Source: Georgfuchsia toluolica
Lineage (GTDB): Bacteria; Pseudomonadota; Gammaproteobacteria; Burkholderiales; Rhodocyclaceae
Reading direction: 5' to 3'
Length of the DNA: 64,000 nucleotides
Assembly (NCBI RefSeq): GCF_907163265.1
Contig: NZ_CAJQUM010000001.1
Coordinates: 2,790,001-2,854,000 of the forward strand
The notes under the pieces are model-generated. The model did not search any database. It was not told the origin of the DNA and worked only from the letters and a program-made list of their open reading frames with translations. Position numbers and translations under genes: made by a program. Shown in pieces: positions 27,230 through 36,513 of this stretch. Positions within the stretch are counted from its first letter, which is position 1. Each line of letters opens with the position of its first letter.

Positions 27230-27839
27230 GTTCCAGTTGTGCTTTCAAGTGTTCGACCAGCCTATCGCCGATGAAGGCCAGATCGACATGTTTGCTCATT
27301 TTCGTAACGAGATTCTTCATCTGCGTCACCCCCATGCCGGCATAGCCGCAGGGGTTGATCGCCTGATAGGGCGACAGGTCCATGTCGACATTCAGTGCCA
27401 GGCCGTGAAAGGTGCAGCCGTTCTTCACGCGCAACCCCAGCGCCGCGATCTTGGCGCCAGCAACATAGACGCCCGGCGCGCCGAAGAGGCGCTCGCCCGC
27501 GATGCCGTATTCGGCGAGCAGATCGATCAGGGCCTGCTCCATTTTACGCACCATTTCGCGCACCTTGATGTCGTGGCGGCGCAGATCGATAAGCAGGTAA
27601 GCCACGAGCTGGCCGGGGCCGTGGTAGGTGACCTGTCCGCCGCGGTCAACCTTGATCACCGGAATACCCACGTCGCGCAACAGGTGTTCGGCCTTGCCCG
27701 CTTGGCCCAGCGTGAATACGGGCGGATGTTCGAGCAGCCAGATTTCATCTTCGCTGTTCTCATCGCGCGCAGCCGTGAATTGCTGCATGCGGCGCCAGGT
27801 CGTTTCGTAGTCGACCAGGCCGAGATGGCGCACGATCAC
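27216..27839 (-). CDS. lipB: Octanoyltransferase (lipoyl(octanoyl) transferase)
   Basis: 207 residues with the substrate-binding motif [16 protein letters not shown], the conserved Lys in [11 protein letters not shown] and the catalytic Cys in [13 protein letters not shown]. It transfers octanoate from acyl carrier protein to lipoyl domains, the step before LipA. The start is GTG at 27839, overlapping the stop of ybeD. Order ybeD-lipB-lipA is the usual proteobacterial one. Confidence 0.97.
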   Translation of the reverse strand: MIVRHLGLVDYETTWRRMQQFTAARDENSEDEIWLLEHPPVFTLGQAGKAEHLLRDVGIPVIKVDRGGQVTYHGPGQLVAYLLIDLRRHDIKVREMVRKMEQALIDLLAEYGIAGERLFGAPGVYVAGAKIAALGLRVKNGCTFHGLALNVDMDLSPYQAINPCGYAGMGVTQMKNLVTKMSKHVDLAFIGDRLVEHLKAQLEHEHA

Positions 27840-28123
27840 AACACGACCTTTACATCCGGGTGCCGCGTCAATTCCATATACAGCGCATCGAGTTGCGCCT
27901 TGGAGGTGGCGCGCACGGTGCAGGTCAGCGCCAGGTAGTTGCCAGCTTTCGAGACGCGCATTTCCATCGTCGCCGCGTCGAAATCCGGCGCGTGGCGCAG
28001 CACGACTTCCGCTATCGCCTGGGCAAAGCCATCGCTGCGCACGCCCATGATCTTGACGGGAAAATCGCAGGGAAATTCGAGCAGCGAGGGGGTGTCCCCA
28101 GATTTGCCAGTGAGTTCGCTCAT
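27836..28123 (-). CDS. ybeD: YbeD/DUF493 family protein
   Basis: 95 residues from the ATG at 28123, which overlaps the dat stop (ATGA). A longer frame to 28162 runs inside dat and is rejected. The segment [20 protein letters not shown] and the ending [18 protein letters not shown] are the family hallmarks. The protein has an ACT-like fold and a conserved position before lipB, but its biochemical function is not firmly known; a regulatory role in lipoate metabolism is a common suggestion. Confidence 0.92.
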   Translation of the reverse strand: MSELTGKSGDTPSLLEFPCDFPVKIMGVRSDGFAQAIAEVVLRHAPDFDAATMEMRVSKAGNYLALTCTVRATSKAQLDALYMELTRHPDVKVVL

Positions 28124-28977
28124 CCTGCCCTCATCACCGTGGCCTTGAACTCCTGATACCACGCATACATGTTGGCAAACACCGGTCCCGGAACGCCCTT
28201 GCCGATCGACTTACCGTCCAGCGTCACGATCGGCAGCACTTCTCGGGTCGAGGAAGTCAGCCACAGTTCGTCGGCGCTGCGCACTTCTTCCTCGCGCACG
28301 TCGCGCACTTCGCTGCGCAGGCCATGTTGCGCGGCGAGTTCCAGCACGACGTCGTAGGTGATGCCGGGCAGCATGAGGTGATTCTTGATTGGCGCCAGCA
28401 GCATGCCGTCGTTCACGACGAAGATGTTCGACGCCGAGCCCTCGGACAGAAAGCCGTCGCGCAACAGCACGGTCTCGATGCAGCCGGCGGCGACAGACAT
28501 CTGGCGCAGCAGGCAGTTCGCCAGCAGCGATGTGGTCTTGAGATCGCAACGCAGCCAGCGGATGTCGGCGGCGGTCACCGCCGCCACACCCTGCTCGCGC
28601 TGCTCCGGCGAGGATGTGCTCAGATCCTCGCCCATCATGAAGATAGTGGGCCGCACCACGGCAGGGAAAGCGTGATTGCGCCTGCTGTCGACGCCGCGCG
28701 TGATTTGCAGATACAGCGACTGGTCGGCGTAGTCGGCCTGCTCGATCATGCGGTAAATGATCTGTGTCCATTCCTGCTGCGTTTTCGGATTGGCCAGGCC
28801 GATGCCGTCGAGGCTGGCTTGCAAGCGCTGCAAATGCTGACCCAATCTGAATGGACGGCGCGAATAGACGGGAATGACTTCATACACGCCATCGCCGAAC
28901 AGAAAGCCGCGATCCATCACCGGGACTTTGGCATCCTCGATGGAGAGAAACTCGCCGTTCAGATAAACAATATTCAT
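28120..28977 (-). CDS. dat: D-alanine aminotransferase (class IV aminotransferase)
   Basis: 285 residues from ATG at 28977 ([20 protein letters not shown]); a TTG two codons earlier is less likely. PLP Lys lies in [35 protein letters not shown] and [11 protein letters not shown] are class IV signatures. It converts D-alanine and 2-oxoglutarate to pyruvate and D-glutamate, giving D-amino acids for peptidoglycan. It lies next to dacA in a wall-synthesis neighbourhood and overlaps ybeD by 4 bases. A branched-chain or 4-amino-4-deoxychorismate role is less likely given the FGDGVYEV motif. Confidence 0.9.
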   Translation of the reverse strand: MNIVYLNGEFLSIEDAKVPVMDRGFLFGDGVYEVIPVYSRRPFRLGQHLQRLQASLDGIGLANPKTQQEWTQIIYRMIEQADYADQSLYLQITRGVDSRRNHAFPAVVRPTIFMMGEDLSTSSPEQREQGVAAVTAADIRWLRCDLKTTSLLANCLLRQMSVAAGCIETVLLRDGFLSEGSASNIFVVNDGMLLAPIKNHLMLPGITYDVVLELAAQHGLRSEVRDVREEEVRSADELWLTSSTREVLPIVTLDGKSIGKGVPGPVFANMYAWYQEFKATVMRAG

Positions 28978-28996
28978 CCCCAAAACCCTACTTTAA

Positions 28997-29127
28997 GCCA
29001 CAGAGGTCACAGAGGGCACAGAGAAAATACGGGTTTTCGGGTGGTGGCCGCGCTCACCCTTCGAGTGAGAACACCTACTGAAGCAAGGTATCGACTTTCC
29101 TCTGTGATCTCTGTGTACTCTGTGGCT
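28997..29127. repeat. Long inverted repeat built of CACAGAG units
   Basis: Left arm 28997-29027 carries three CACAGAG units spaced about 10 bases (GCCACAGAGGTCACAGAGGG...). Right arm 29096-29127 carries the complement with CTCTGTG units and ends TCTGTGGC. The arms enclose ~70 bases. Similar palindromic elements are scattered through many proteobacterial genomes. It sits between dacA and dat and could fold as a large hairpin. Confidence 0.75.
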
Positions 29128-29166
29128 AACTGCTTTTCTTTTTCTAAATTCATCGCACCATTTCCG

Positions 29167-30300
29167 TTATTGCAGCCACAGTTTAAGCGTATCCCAGCCG
29201 CGTCCGAGCATGCCGGCCATGGGCACATCTTCCAGCGCATAGACCGGAAACTGTCCCCACGGCTTGTTGTCGACGAAGAGCTTCAATGTCCCGACCTGCG
29301 CGCCCTTCTGCACCGGCGCCAGCAGCGGCTGGCGCGTTTCCAATTGTGCCTTGATGCTCTCCTTTGCCGTGCCCTTCGGCAGCGAGACGACGAAGTCGTC
29401 GTTGAAGCCGGCAGCCAGCGTCGATTGTGCGCCCTTGAATATCCGTACCTGCGATACGGCCTGTCCCTTGTTGTAGAGCTTGACGCCGTCGAAGGCCTGG
29501 AAGCCGTAGTTGAGCAGCTTCAACGATTCCTGCGTGCGCGCATCGTCCGAGGCCGTGCCCAGCACTACCGAAATCAGCCGCCGCTCGCCGCGCTTGGCGG
29601 TGCCGATCAGGCAATAGCCTGCCGCTTCCGAGTGGCCGGTCTTGAGACCGTCCACCGTGGGATCGAGCCAGAGCAGGCGATTGCGGTTGTACTGGTGGAT
29701 GCCGTTGAAACTGTATTCCTTCGCCGCATGCAGCGTGTGCGCTTCGGGAAAGTCGCGCATCAGGGCTGCCGCCAGCCGCGCCATATCGCCGGCGGTCGAC
29801 ACATGTCCCGGCTGCGGCCCGTCGAAATAGCCGCTGGCATTGAGGAAATGCGTCTTGCTCATGCCAAGCAGCGTCGCCTGCCGGTTCATGGTCGCGGCGA
29901 AGCCATCCTCGCTGCCTGCGATGGCTTCGGCCAGTGCCACGGCGGCATCGTTGCCGGACTGGATGATCATGCCCTTCAACAAGTCGTCAACCTTTACCTT
30001 GTGGCTGACTTCGATGAAGCTGCGTGATCCCGGCGTGCGCCAGGCGCGCTCCGATACCGTTACGGTCTGGTCGAGGCGGAGCGTATTCTGCTTGAGTGCG
30101 GCATAGGTGAGATAGGCCGTCATGACCTTGGTCAGCGAGGCCGGTTCCAGCGGCATATCGCTATTATTCGCGGCCAGCACCTGGCCCGAGCCGTAATCGA
30201 GCAGTGCCCAGGCACGGGCGGCGAGAACCGGCGACGGCGTTTGCGCCTGCACCGCCGGCAGGCCCGCAAACAGGCAGAGCAATAAAATCAGGAAGCGCAT
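29167..30300 (-). CDS. dacA: D-alanyl-D-alanine carboxypeptidase (PBP5/6 family)
   Basis: 377 residues from ATG at 30300, followed by signal peptide MRFLILLLCLFAGLPAVQAQ. Active-site motifs are complete: SxxK as SLTKVMTAY, SxN as QSGNDAAVALAE and KTG as GLKTGHSEAAGYC. The C-terminal beta-domain and terminal amphipathic membrane helix (MLGRGWDTLKLWLQ) are present. It removes the terminal D-Ala from periplasmic peptidoglycan stem peptides. GAGGAAAG-like sequence (TTTCCTC complement) lies before the ATG. Cotranscription with dat is likely although a repeat separates them. Confidence 0.95.
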   Translation of the reverse strand: MRFLILLLCLFAGLPAVQAQTPSPVLAARAWALLDYGSGQVLAANNSDMPLEPASLTKVMTAYLTYAALKQNTLRLDQTVTVSERAWRTPGSRSFIEVSHKVKVDDLLKGMIIQSGNDAAVALAEAIAGSEDGFAATMNRQATLLGMSKTHFLNASGYFDGPQPGHVSTAGDMARLAAALMRDFPEAHTLHAAKEYSFNGIHQYNRNRLLWLDPTVDGLKTGHSEAAGYCLIGTAKRGERRLISVVLGTASDDARTQESLKLLNYGFQAFDGVKLYNKGQAVSQVRIFKGAQSTLAAGFNDDFVVSLPKGTAKESIKAQLETRQPLLAPVQKGAQVGTLKLFVDNKPWGQFPVYALEDVPMAGMLGRGWDTLKLWLQ

Positions 30301-30455
30301 GAGGAAAGGAGCGTAGGTGGACGGGCAAGGCGCCGACCGCACGAAAACATGGGGTGGCAGATTATATCGCCCTGCCGACAGGTCCTATTAACGTGAAAAA
30401 CAGCAGCGGCGGAGCCGCGAAAACCAGCCGCGCCTGGAAAATGATGCTATGCAAA

Positions 30456-30506
30456 GCGAGCCCTGGAGCAGGCATGGGGGCAGGGAGCGTTCAATTTGCC
30501 TTTGCG
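30456..30506 (+). repeat. Dispersed repeat family A, copy 1 (51 bases)
   Basis: GCGAGCCCTGGAGCAGG to AATTTGCCTTTGCG, in the gap between rlpA and dacA. It has the same length as the 3' part of copy 2 (33823-33873), with 45 of 51 positions identical and all six differences transitions. No protein-coding role. The rest of the gap 30301-30544 shows nothing else recognised. Confidence 0.8.
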
Positions 30507-30544
30507 TTTTTAAATCACAGAGGTGCCATCCTCCTGCTTGAGCG

Positions 30545-31450
30545 TTAACGCACCAGCACCGGCTTCATCTCCAGCAACTCGGCCAGCTTCGCAGCGATGT
30601 CGCGCGCCTCCTGGGCATCGGCCCAGGGCCCGAGCTGGACGCGAAACAGGTTGCCCGCGGTGCGCACCACCAGTTTGTCGCCCATGTCGCCCAGCTCGCG
30701 CGCCAGCCGCGATTTCAGGGCTTCGGCATTGTCACGGTTGCCGAAGGCGCCCAGTTGCAGCCAGGCGCCGCGCGCATCGTCGACTTCGGGCAGCGGCCTG
30801 TCTTCGGCGGCTTTTGCAGGCACGACATCGTCACTTTTCATGGCCAGCAATGCGGGCGGAGCGAGGGGTGAGCTGGGCATCAGGCTTTCCACTTCGACCA
30901 TACCGCTGCCACCCCCGACCAGCCCCAGCTTCCACGCCGCGGTGTAAGACAGGTCAATGATGCGATTGGCATGGAAGGGGCCGCGGTCATTGACGCGCAC
31001 CACTACCGACTTGCCGTTGGCGAGGCTGGTCACCCGCGCATAACTCGGGATCGGCAGGGTCGGATGCGCCGCGGTCATGGCATACATGTCATACACGTCG
31101 CCGGTGGAAGTTTTCTGACCGTGGAATTTCTTGCCATACCAGCTCGCCAGACCGCGCGCCTTGTAGTGCCCGGCTTCGCGCAGCGGCGTGTAGTCCTGCC
31201 CGAGCACCGAATAGGGATTGTTGGCGAAGCGATGCAGCGGCTCCGCCTTCGGCACCGCATCGGGGATCGCGTCCAGGTTCGCGGGCGGATGTTCGCCGGG
31301 GCCGTCGTCCTTGTAATAGCCGCCGCCGCGTTTGGGCGTAGCGGCGGTGTCGCCGCCACGATCGCTTACCGGCGCCGGGCCGGTCGTCAGGCTGCCGCAG
31401 GCGGCGAGCAGCAGCAGGCAAAACAGGGAATTCGTGCGTGACAAAATCAT
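30545..31450 (-). CDS. rlpA: Septal ring lytic transglycosylase RlpA
   Basis: 301 residues from ATG at 31450. MILSRTNSLFCLLLLAACGS is a lipoprotein signal with lipobox LLAAC. The double-psi beta-barrel domain (residues ~95-190) contains GLASWYGKKFHGQKTSTGDVYDMYAMTAAHPTLP, with the Asp and His spaced eight residues apart that are catalytic in RlpA, plus VVRVNDRGPFHANRIIDLSYTAAWKLG. A C-terminal SPOR domain (WLQLGAFGNRDNAEALKSRL ...) binds denuded glycan at the septum. It cleaves glycan strands lacking stem peptides. Part of the wall-synthesis block between the ankyrin gene and dacA. Confidence 0.95.
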   Translation of the reverse strand: MILSRTNSLFCLLLLAACGSLTTGPAPVSDRGGDTAATPKRGGGYYKDDGPGEHPPANLDAIPDAVPKAEPLHRFANNPYSVLGQDYTPLREAGHYKARGLASWYGKKFHGQKTSTGDVYDMYAMTAAHPTLPIPSYARVTSLANGKSVVVRVNDRGPFHANRIIDLSYTAAWKLGLVGGGSGMVEVESLMPSSPLAPPALLAMKSDDVVPAKAAEDRPLPEVDDARGAWLQLGAFGNRDNAEALKSRLARELGDMGDKLVVRTAGNLFRVQLGPWADAQEARDIAAKLAELLEMKPVLVR

Positions 31451-31475
31451 ATTCGCGCTTTTGGAAGCCAATTCA

Positions 31476-32453
31476 TCATTCCTGCCGCTTGGCGGTTTGC
31501 TGTTTCAACGCATAGACCGCCGCCGCGATGCGGTCGCGTATTTTCGGATCGCGCGCGAGCTTGGCGCTGCCGACCAGTGTCGCGCCGTTTTGCATGGTGG
31601 CGTTGAGAGACGCCCCCGCCTCCAGCAACAGGTTAACAATCTCGAGATGCCCGTTGGAAATGGCCTTGAACAGCGGGGTGCCGCCATCATTGGCGGCGAG
31701 ATTGGGATCGGCGCGACCCTTGAGCAGTTCGGCGGTCGTCGCGACATGGCCGCGTGCCGCTGCCTGGATGAGCGGCGTAATGCCGACGTGGCTTTGCGCA
31801 TTCACCGCGCCGCCCTTGGCCAGCAGCAGTTTGATCAACTCCGCATAGCCGTTGAAGGCCGCCCAGTGCATCGGCGTGTACCCTCCCTGGTCGCAGGCGC
31901 GGACATCCGCGCCATGCTGGATCAGCATTTGCGCCAACTCCTCTCTGCCGTTGAAGGAGGCGATCATCAAGGGAGTCCAGTGCCGCGTGTCGCGCACATC
32001 CACGTTGAGGTTGGCGCTGAGGAAGAGCTTGCAACTGGAGACATCCCCGGCCTCGGCGGCGCGGGCAAAATTCGCGATTGTCGGCTGCAGGCGAAGCCGC
32101 TCAAGTTCCTCCTTGGCCTCCTGCTCCGTCCCCCACAAGTCCGCGCTTGCCTCGGCTTTCCTGGCGCGAATAACGTCATAGGCAAGGTTCAGCGAGAAGA
32201 TTTCCGCCGCCACATCCGGCGGAAAGCCTTTTCGATCGTGGCGGTCCATGACCAACAAACTATGGAAGTACTCTTCCATTGCGGCCGGGTCGTTCCAGAG
32301 TTCCACGATGCGATTGGTAACGCGGGAAAAGTCCTTAACCAGTTTGTGGGGATACTTGTCCTCGTAACCACGCATCAATAACCGCAGGGGATGCTGGTCA
32401 TCGGCCATGGGGACGATGAGCGGCGCGACGTGGGTGAAAGCTTTATCGGTCAT
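31476..32453 (-). CDS. Ankyrin-repeat protein
   Basis: 325 residues. After an N-terminal ~125-residue helical region (MRGYEDKYPHKLVKDFSRVTNRIVELW...) come about five ankyrin repeats: TPLMIASFNGREELAQMLIQ, HGADVRACDQGGYTPMHWAA, FNGYAELIKLLLAKGGAVNA, GITPLIQAAARGHVATTAEL and GTPLFKAISNGHLEIVNLLL. Ankyrin repeats mediate protein binding. No signal peptide, so it is probably cytoplasmic. It is on the same strand as rodA and rlpA, stopping 26 bases before rlpA. Binding partner unknown; its location within the rod/wall block suggests a link to that machinery, but this is weak evidence. Confidence 0.88.
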   Translation of the reverse strand: MTDKAFTHVAPLIVPMADDQHPLRLLMRGYEDKYPHKLVKDFSRVTNRIVELWNDPAAMEEYFHSLLVMDRHDRKGFPPDVAAEIFSLNLAYDVIRARKAEASADLWGTEQEAKEELERLRLQPTIANFARAAEAGDVSSCKLFLSANLNVDVRDTRHWTPLMIASFNGREELAQMLIQHGADVRACDQGGYTPMHWAAFNGYAELIKLLLAKGGAVNAQSHVGITPLIQAAARGHVATTAELLKGRADPNLAANDGGTPLFKAISNGHLEIVNLLLEAGASLNATMQNGATLVGSAKLARDPKIRDRIAAAVYALKQQTAKRQE

Positions 32454-32540
32454 GTGGTTGGTGATGAGCGGCGCGATGCAATTGAAAACGATATTGGCCT
32501 ATCAGTAAAGTTATGGCCCGGCAGGCTCTGGCGCTTCATG

Positions 32541-33626
32541 TTATTTCTGCACCAGCATGCGGTTCCTGTGGATGCTCATGAGGATGCCGATGCCGAGGAA
32601 CAAGGTTACCAGCGAGGTGCCGCCGTAGCTGATGAAGGGCAGCGGTATGCCAACCACGGGCAGGATGCCGCTCACCATGCCCATGTTGACGAAGGCATAG
32701 GTAAAGAACATTAGCGTGATCGACCCGGCCAGGAGGCGCGAGAACAGCGTCGGCGCCTCGGCCGCGATCATCAGGCCGCGCGCGATCAGCAGCGAATAGA
32801 CGACGAGCAGGGCCAGGTTGCCGAGCAGCCCCCACTCCTCGGAAACGACGGCGAAAATGAAATCGGTATGCCGTTCGGGAATGAATTCGAGCTGGGTCTG
32901 CGTTCCCTGCCCCCAGCCCTTGCCGAATACGCCGCCGGAGCCGACGGCGATGGTGGACTGGATGATGTGGAAGCCCTTGCCGAGCGGATCCGATTCGGGA
33001 TCGAACAGGGTCAGCACACGCGCGCGCTGGTAGTCGTGCAGCAGGGGCCAGACCATCGGGATGGCGGCAAGCCCGGCAACGCCGAGACCAACGATGAACT
33101 TCCACGGCAGGCCGGCGAAGAAAATCACATAGAAACCGGCCGAGAGGACGAGGATGGCGGTGCCGAGGTCGGGTTGCTTGGCGATCAGCGCCACCGGCAA
33201 CAACAGCAGGATGGCGGCGACGGCGTAGTCGTAAAAGCGGATTGCGATCTCGCGTTTCTGGAAATACCAGGCCAGCATCAGCGGCATCGCGATTTTCATG
33301 ATCTCGGCGGGCTGGATGCGCGTGATGCCGAGATTGAGCCAGCGCCGCGCGCCCTTGGAGACGTCGCCGACCAGCGCCACGGCGATCAGCAAAAGAATGC
33401 CAAACAGATAGAGCGGCACCGCCGCGTGCATCAGCCGCTGCGGCGGCATCTGCGTGGCGATGCGCATGACCAGCAACGCCGCGGCGATATTGACGGCCTG
33501 TGCCGCAAGCCGGTCGGGAGAGGCGCTGGCCAGCACGACGAAGGCAAAGCCGATCAGGATCGCCGTCATCACCATCAATGGCGCATCGATGGGGCCAATC
33601 AGCGCGAGCCATAGGCGACGGATCAT
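32541..33626 (-). CDS. rodA: Rod shape-determining peptidoglycan glycosyltransferase RodA (MrdB)
   Basis: 361 residues from ATG at 33626, which has GAGGG upstream. The frame is open for a further 52 codons upstream but that part is encoded by a dispersed repeat and is not RodA-like. About ten membrane segments; SEDS-family motifs KGARRWLNLGITRIQPAEIMKIAMPLMLAWYF, KQPDLGTAILVLSAGFYVIF, GFHIIQSTIAVGSGGVFGKGWGQGTQ, FIPERHTDFIFAVVSEEWG and IPLPFISYGGTSL are all present. It polymerises lipid II with PBP2 for side-wall growth. Follows mrdA on the same strand. Confidence 0.97.
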   Translation of the reverse strand: MIRRLWLALIGPIDAPLMVMTAILIGFAFVVLASASPDRLAAQAVNIAAALLVMRIATQMPPQRLMHAAVPLYLFGILLLIAVALVGDVSKGARRWLNLGITRIQPAEIMKIAMPLMLAWYFQKREIAIRFYDYAVAAILLLLPVALIAKQPDLGTAILVLSAGFYVIFFAGLPWKFIVGLGVAGLAAIPMVWPLLHDYQRARVLTLFDPESDPLGKGFHIIQSTIAVGSGGVFGKGWGQGTQTQLEFIPERHTDFIFAVVSEEWGLLGNLALLVVYSLLIARGLMIAAEAPTLFSRLLAGSITLMFFTYAFVNMGMVSGILPVVGIPLPFISYGGTSLVTLFLGIGILMSIHRNRMLVQK

Positions 33627-33720
33627 GCAGGAACCCTCATTTGAATCACGGCGAACTCGGCGAAAGCACAAGGCATGCGGCGCCTCACGCAGCGGGTGAA
33701 ACGAAGTCGATTGACATGTT

Positions 33721-33873
33721 TCAATCGAGTGCAGCGAGCCGAACAGTCGCCCCGCCTTGGGGGTTGAGGCGGGGTTTCGCAAAGCACTGCTTTGCGCCGC
33801 CGGGACGGGCGAGCCATGCAGGGCGAGCCCTGGAGCAGGTATGGGGGTGGGGGGTGTTTAATTTGCCTTTGCG
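33721..33873 (+). repeat. Dispersed repeat family A, copy 2 (long form)
   Basis: Fills the gap between rodA and mrdA. It contains CAATCGAGTGCAGCGAGCC, a GC hairpin CCCCGCCTTGGGGGTTGAGGCGGGG (written here as arms CCCCGCC/GGCGGGG), a second hairpin CAAAGCACTGCTTTG, and the 51-base block shared with copy 1. Relatives lie at 30456-30506, around 47080-47130 and 50251-50319. The hairpins could act as a transcription attenuator or mRNA stabiliser within the mrdA-rodA transcript. Confidence 0.8.
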
Positions 33874-33918
33874 CAATTTCTCCTGCGAGGACTGCGCCGG
33901 CAACGATGTGCGCTACAT

Positions 33919-35802
33919 TCATTGGTCTTCTCCCGCGTTATCCTCGGGCGCCGGTTCCGCCGGTATCTTGCCGAGCAGGTAGTAGTCGAAAATCTGGCGC
34001 GCGATCGGCGCCGCGGCCTGGGCGCCGAAGCCGCTGTTCTCGACCAGGATGGCAAGCGCGATCCTGGGCTTGTCAGCTGGAGCGAAAGCGATGAACAGCG
34101 CGTGGTCGCGCAGGATCTCCTTGGTCGCACTCTCTTTGTACTTCTCGCCCTTGAGCGAGTAAACCTGCGCGGTGCCGGTCTTTCCGGCGGACACGTATTC
34201 AGCTCCTGCGAAGGCGCGTGCGCCAGTGCCCTCCTTGTTCACGCCGACCATCGCATTTTTGATGAACGCGATGTGCTCCGGTTTGAGGGGAAGAGTTTTG
34301 AGCGGCTTCGGTTCCACTTCAGTGATGCGGCCGCTGCGTGTGTCGGTGATGGTCCTCACCAGATGCGGGCGAAACATTACGCCGTCATTGGCCAGGGTCG
34401 CCACGGCAAGGGCGAGCTGCATTGGCGTATAGGTGTTGTAGCCCTGGCCGATGCCGATCGAGATGGTCTCGCCGGCATACCATTTCTGCTGCTCGGGACG
34501 CTTGAAGCGCGCGCGTTTCCATTCCTGCGAAGGCAGCACGCCGGTCGATTCGCCTTCGATGTCGATGCCGCTCTTCTGGCCAAAGCCGAACTGGCGCATG
34601 AAGTTGGCGATGTTGTCAATGCCAAGGTCATTGGCGAGCATGTAGTAATAGGTATCGCACGACTGCACGATGGACTTGTACATATCGACGGTGCCGTGTC
34701 CTTCTTTCTTGTCGTCGCGGAAAAAGTGGCCGCCGAAGTTATAGCCGCCCGGGTCGTAAATCGCCTGTTCCGGCGTGCGCTTGCCATACTCGAGCGCGGC
34801 CAGCGCCATATAGGGCTTGAAGGTCGAGCCCGGCGGATAGGTGCCGTTGAGCGCCCGGTTTACCATCGGCTTGTCGGGCGAATTGTTGAGCAGATCCCAG
34901 TTCGTCGAATCGATGCCATCGACGAACAGGTTGGGATCATAGTTGGGCACGGAGACCAGCGCCAGCACGCCGCCGCTCGCCGGTTCGATGGCCACCAGCG
35001 CGCCGCGGCGGTCGCCGAAGGCCTTTTCCGCGATCTGCTGCAGCTTGGCATCAACCGTCAGTGTCAGGTTGTTGCCGGGTACCGGCGGTGTGCGCGCCAG
35101 TGTGCGCACCGCATGGCCACCGGCATCGACCTCGACCTGTTCGACGCCGCTGGTGCCATGCAATTCGAATTCATAGTGCTGTTCCAGTCCCGCCTTGCCG
35201 AAATGGTCGGTGCCGCGGTAGTTGTTGTCCTGGTCCTGTTCCTCGATCTGGTCCAGATCGCGGTCGGTGACGCGGCCGATATAGCCGAGCAGATGGGAGC
35301 CGAAAGCGCCGAAGGGATACTGGCGGAACAGCCGGGCCTGGATATCGACGCCGGGAAAACGGTAGCGGTTGGCAATGAAGCGCGCCACTTCCTCGTCGGA
35401 AACGCGGGTGCGGATCGGCAATGACTCGAAGTTCTTGCTCTCTTCGAACAGCTTCTTGAAGCGCTTGCGATCCTTGGCCTCGATGTTGATGACCTTGGAC
35501 AGCTCGTCCATCGTGGCGTCAAGATCGGCAACCTTGGATGGCGTGATCTCGATGGTGTATGCAGAGTAATTGCGCGCCAGCACGACGCCATTGCGGTCAA
35601 TGATGAGGCCGCGGTTGGGCGTCACCGGCACCAGCGAGATGCGGTTTTCCTCGGCGCGCGTCCGGTAGTAGCCATACTGGATGACCTGCAGCCAGACGAA
35701 GCGCAGCAGCAGCAGCCCGAAGCAGGCCAGCACGAAAACGCCGACAAAACGCAAGCGGCCTTGAAAACGCTCCAGCTCCTGCTGCGGGTTCTTGAATTTC
35801 AT
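33919..35802 (-). CDS. mrdA: Penicillin-binding protein 2 (MrdA), peptidoglycan transpeptidase
   Basis: 627 residues. One N-terminal membrane anchor (VGVFVLACFGLLLLRFVWLQ) precedes the pedestal domain (RGLIIDRNGVVLARNYSAYT) and the transpeptidase domain. Active-site motifs are complete: SxxK as PPGSTFKPYMALAAL, SxD as QSCDTYYYMLANDLG and KTG as SAGKTGTAQVYSLKG. It cross-links new peptidoglycan in the elongasome with RodA and MreBCD. ATG at 35802 fits the family start (MKFKNPQQELERFQGR). Order mreB-mreC-mreD-mrdA-rodA is the standard one. Confidence 0.97.
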   Translation of the reverse strand: MKFKNPQQELERFQGRLRFVGVFVLACFGLLLLRFVWLQVIQYGYYRTRAEENRISLVPVTPNRGLIIDRNGVVLARNYSAYTIEITPSKVADLDATMDELSKVINIEAKDRKRFKKLFEESKNFESLPIRTRVSDEEVARFIANRYRFPGVDIQARLFRQYPFGAFGSHLLGYIGRVTDRDLDQIEEQDQDNNYRGTDHFGKAGLEQHYEFELHGTSGVEQVEVDAGGHAVRTLARTPPVPGNNLTLTVDAKLQQIAEKAFGDRRGALVAIEPASGGVLALVSVPNYDPNLFVDGIDSTNWDLLNNSPDKPMVNRALNGTYPPGSTFKPYMALAALEYGKRTPEQAIYDPGGYNFGGHFFRDDKKEGHGTVDMYKSIVQSCDTYYYMLANDLGIDNIANFMRQFGFGQKSGIDIEGESTGVLPSQEWKRARFKRPEQQKWYAGETISIGIGQGYNTYTPMQLALAVATLANDGVMFRPHLVRTITDTRSGRITEVEPKPLKTLPLKPEHIAFIKNAMVGVNKEGTGARAFAGAEYVSAGKTGTAQVYSLKGEKYKESATKEILRDHALFIAFAPADKPRIALAILVENSGFGAQAAAPIARQIFDYYLLGKIPAEPAPEDNAGEDQ

Positions 35803-35817
35803 TCTACAAAGGTCGCG

Positions 35818-35880
35818 TCAGCGATCGGCGATGTTTTCCTCTCCCTCCGGGAGAAGGGCTAGGGGTGAGGGTGAATACTG
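35818..35880. repeat. Short palindromic intergenic element between mreD and mrdA
   Basis: CTCTCCCTCCGGGAGAAGGGCTAGGGGTGAGGG-type sequence (35839-35873), a widespread genomic repeat form in proteobacteria with a CTCTCCC/GGGAGA hairpin. Only one copy seen in this window. Confidence 0.5.
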
Positions 35881-35891
35881 GTGGCATCGGA

Positions 35892-36413
35892 CTAAATAGG
35901 ACGATTGTCGTCGCGTTCGACCGGGCGGAATTGCGGCAGCAGCAGCAAATAGGTCAACGGATGCCACAGCACGGCAGCAACGAAGCTGGAGAGAAACCAC
36001 AGGAGGCCAGGGAATTCGCCGCCGCCGATGAGCCCGATCGCCAGCATGATAAGTTGGCTGCCGAGCAGCAGGGGCAGTATCTGTAGCGCCTGCTGTCCCA
36101 GCGGAAACCAGAGGATGCGCCGGGAAAGACTGCCAGCGGCGAAAGCCACCACTACATAGGCCAGCGCATGTTGACCGAGGGCACTGCCATCGGCAACGTC
36201 CATCACCAGGCCGAGGACAAAGGCCGCGCCCATGCCCACGCGCAGCGGCTGATGGATGCACCAGAAGGCCAGCACCACGGCCACCCAGTCGGGAATGCCG
36301 GGGAAGCGGCCGAACGGGATCAGGTTGAGGAACAACGCCAGCAACAGCGTCGCCAGGATGAACCAGTTGCGGACCGGCAGCAGGATGCGATTCGAGGAAT
36401 GGGTAGGCTGCAT
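35892..36413 (-). CDS. mreD: Rod shape-determining protein MreD
   Basis: 173 residues from ATG at 36413. Five to six hydrophobic helices, with the MreD-type opening RNWFILATLLLALFLNLIPF, central FWCIHQPLRVGMGAAFVLGLVMDVADGSALGQHAL and end LSSFVAAVLWHPLTYLLLLPQFRP. It is the inner-membrane component that modulates MreC in the elongasome. Located between mreC and mrdA; a palindromic repeat separates it from mreC. Confidence 0.93.
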   Translation of the reverse strand: MQPTHSSNRILLPVRNWFILATLLLALFLNLIPFGRFPGIPDWVAVVLAFWCIHQPLRVGMGAAFVLGLVMDVADGSALGQHALAYVVVAFAAGSLSRRILWFPLGQQALQILPLLLGSQLIMLAIGLIGGGEFPGLLWFLSSFVAAVLWHPLTYLLLLPQFRPVERDDNRPI

Positions 36414-36417
36414 GTCT

Positions 36418-36505
36418 AAACCTGGTACAAGGTCCAAGGTTCAAGATTCAAGGTGACACCATTCATGCTTGGCCCCTTGAACCTTGAGTCTTGCATCCTG
36501 TATCT
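36418..36505. repeat. Dispersed palindromic repeat family B, copy 1 (CAAGGTTCAAG type)
   Basis: Left part has AAGGTTCAAGATTCAAGG, right part CCCCTTGAACCTTGAGTCTTG-like sequence; the two arms pair. It lies between mreC and mreD. A second element of the same design is at 48957-49031. Confidence 0.75.
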
Positions 36506-36513
36506 TGAATTTG

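Noticed and set aside
33627-33782. 52-codon upstream extension of rodA
   Set aside because: Encoded by the repeat region; RodA homologues start at the ATG at 33626.
33922-35424. 500-codon open frame antisense to mrdA
   Set aside because: Antisense shadow; PBP2 motifs on the other strand are complete.
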